Shown in pieces: positions 63,623 to 64,000 of a stretch of 64,000 nt of DNA (positions are counted from its first letter, which is position 1; each line of letters begins with the position of its first letter). The notes below the pieces were generated by a model. That model was not told the origin of the DNA. It worked only from the letters and a program-made list of their open reading frames with translations, and ran no database searches. The DNA is taken from NCBI GenBank assembly GCA_029433475.1, contig JAQTIE010000005.1, forward strand, positions 62,001 through 126,000, given 5' to 3'. Position numbers and translations under genes: made by a program. This DNA is from Neisseriaceae bacterium ESL0693. Its GTDB lineage: Bacteria > Pseudomonadota > Gammaproteobacteria > Burkholderiales > Neisseriaceae.

Positions 63623-63769
63623 TGACTTTTGGTAGATATCTCTATTTGGATTGATTATTTTAGAAACCGCAATGATAAATTAATCCGCTTACTAAATCAG
63701 GCAATGGTTTTAAGCCATTTCATGATGTTGGCAGAAATAGCTTATGGCACTTTGTACATCATTGTTTAA
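63622..63769 (+). pseudogene. VapC PIN-domain toxin, frameshifted and truncated
   Basis: TAATG overlap with vapB, typical of vapBC. After ATG the correct frame resumes one base later: LVDISIWIDYFRNRNDKLIR, LLNQAMVLSHFMMLAEIAYG, stop at 63767-63769. VDxSxWIDY holds the first PIN-domain Asp; the remaining acidic residues are missing. The module is inactive. Confidence 0.75.
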
Positions 63770-64000
63770 ACAGATTTCAGAAGACGAAAACATATCAGGC
63801 ATATCAAGCAGAAAACGTTTAACCTATTTTTTATACGCGACAAATTCATTATTTTCGATATCGATAAACTTATTAAATAAACTATTGAATATAATATTTA
63901 AATATGAAAAAACATAAAACCTGAATTTATTAAAATAAAAAATCAATAATTTATATAATGCAAAGAAATAAGAATGAGGATTAGAAGTGAGAATGGATAA
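63770..64000. other. Right end of window
   Basis: No intact gene. The last bases read GAGGATTAGAAGTGAGAATG, which resembles the leader and start of the Sel1-like array genes (GGATTAGAAATGAGAA); a further family member could begin here at a GTG or ATG and continue outside the window. Confidence 0.3.

Overview
The window reads as a chromosomal segment of a betaproteobacterium of the family Neisseriaceae. The evidence is three tandem Neisseria-type trimeric porins (mature start AEVxLYGQ), a divergent rluC/rne pair, dciA directly upstream of and divergent from secA, and recC-recB without recD. The moderate GC content with very AT-rich spacers makes a bee-gut Snodgrassella-like organism my best guess; that is inference, not proof.

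Layout. (1) 1-6,100 is accessory: a secreted protein built of 10-residue RDRAVAHAVA repeats, a glycine-zipper protein with a His-rich tail, and a tandem array of seven paralogous small secreted proteins. Each has a signal peptide, one Sel1-like motif and two invariant cysteines, and a decayed eighth copy lies in front. The array converges on a 379-residue orphan protein with a GC-rich first half and an AT-rich second half. (2) 6,444-7,870: ychF and tRNA-Met. (3) 7,900-15,700: a remnant island with a decayed tyrosine integrase next to the tRNA, an intact type I restriction-modification operon hsdM-hsdS-hsdR, and a decayed relaxase. (4) 15,800-29,300: housekeeping genes cysE, rng, pyrD, a LysR regulator, an aldo/keto reductase, sppA, galU, rluC and rne. 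(5) 29,900-33,900: three tandem porins, each with its own terminator. (6) 34,900-37,350: pyrE, xth, dtd, tRNA-Asn, tRNA-Lys, followed by a second integrase remnant and another broken gene. (7) 38,560-57,740: DUF445 protein, small membrane protein, recB, recC, a roadblock/LC7 protein, dsbD, folE2, a Cys/Met PLP enzyme, a membrane J-domain protein, fpr, dciA, a GNAT protein and secA. (8) 57,800-64,000: a decaying conjugative or plasmid-like element with an orphan VbhA-like antitoxin, a toprim primase piece, a duplicated unit of a secreted protein plus an M23 peptidase, two small genes, and a frameshifted vapBC pair.

How they work together. The core genes cover nucleotide synthesis (pyrD, pyrE), sulfur amino acid metabolism (cysE, Cys/Met PLP enzyme), folate (folE2), RNA turnover (rng, rne), recombination and repair (recBC, xth), protein export and folding (secA, sppA, dsbD) and envelope permeability (porins). 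dsbD supplies periplasmic reducing power and may matter for the two-cysteine proteins of the array.

The most unusual element is the seven-gene Sel1-like array. Periplasmic Sel1-repeat proteins in tandem are known as immunity proteins against type VI phospholipase effectors (the Tli5 group). The array could therefore be an immunity or decoy bank, but no toxin gene can be identified with confidence in the window.
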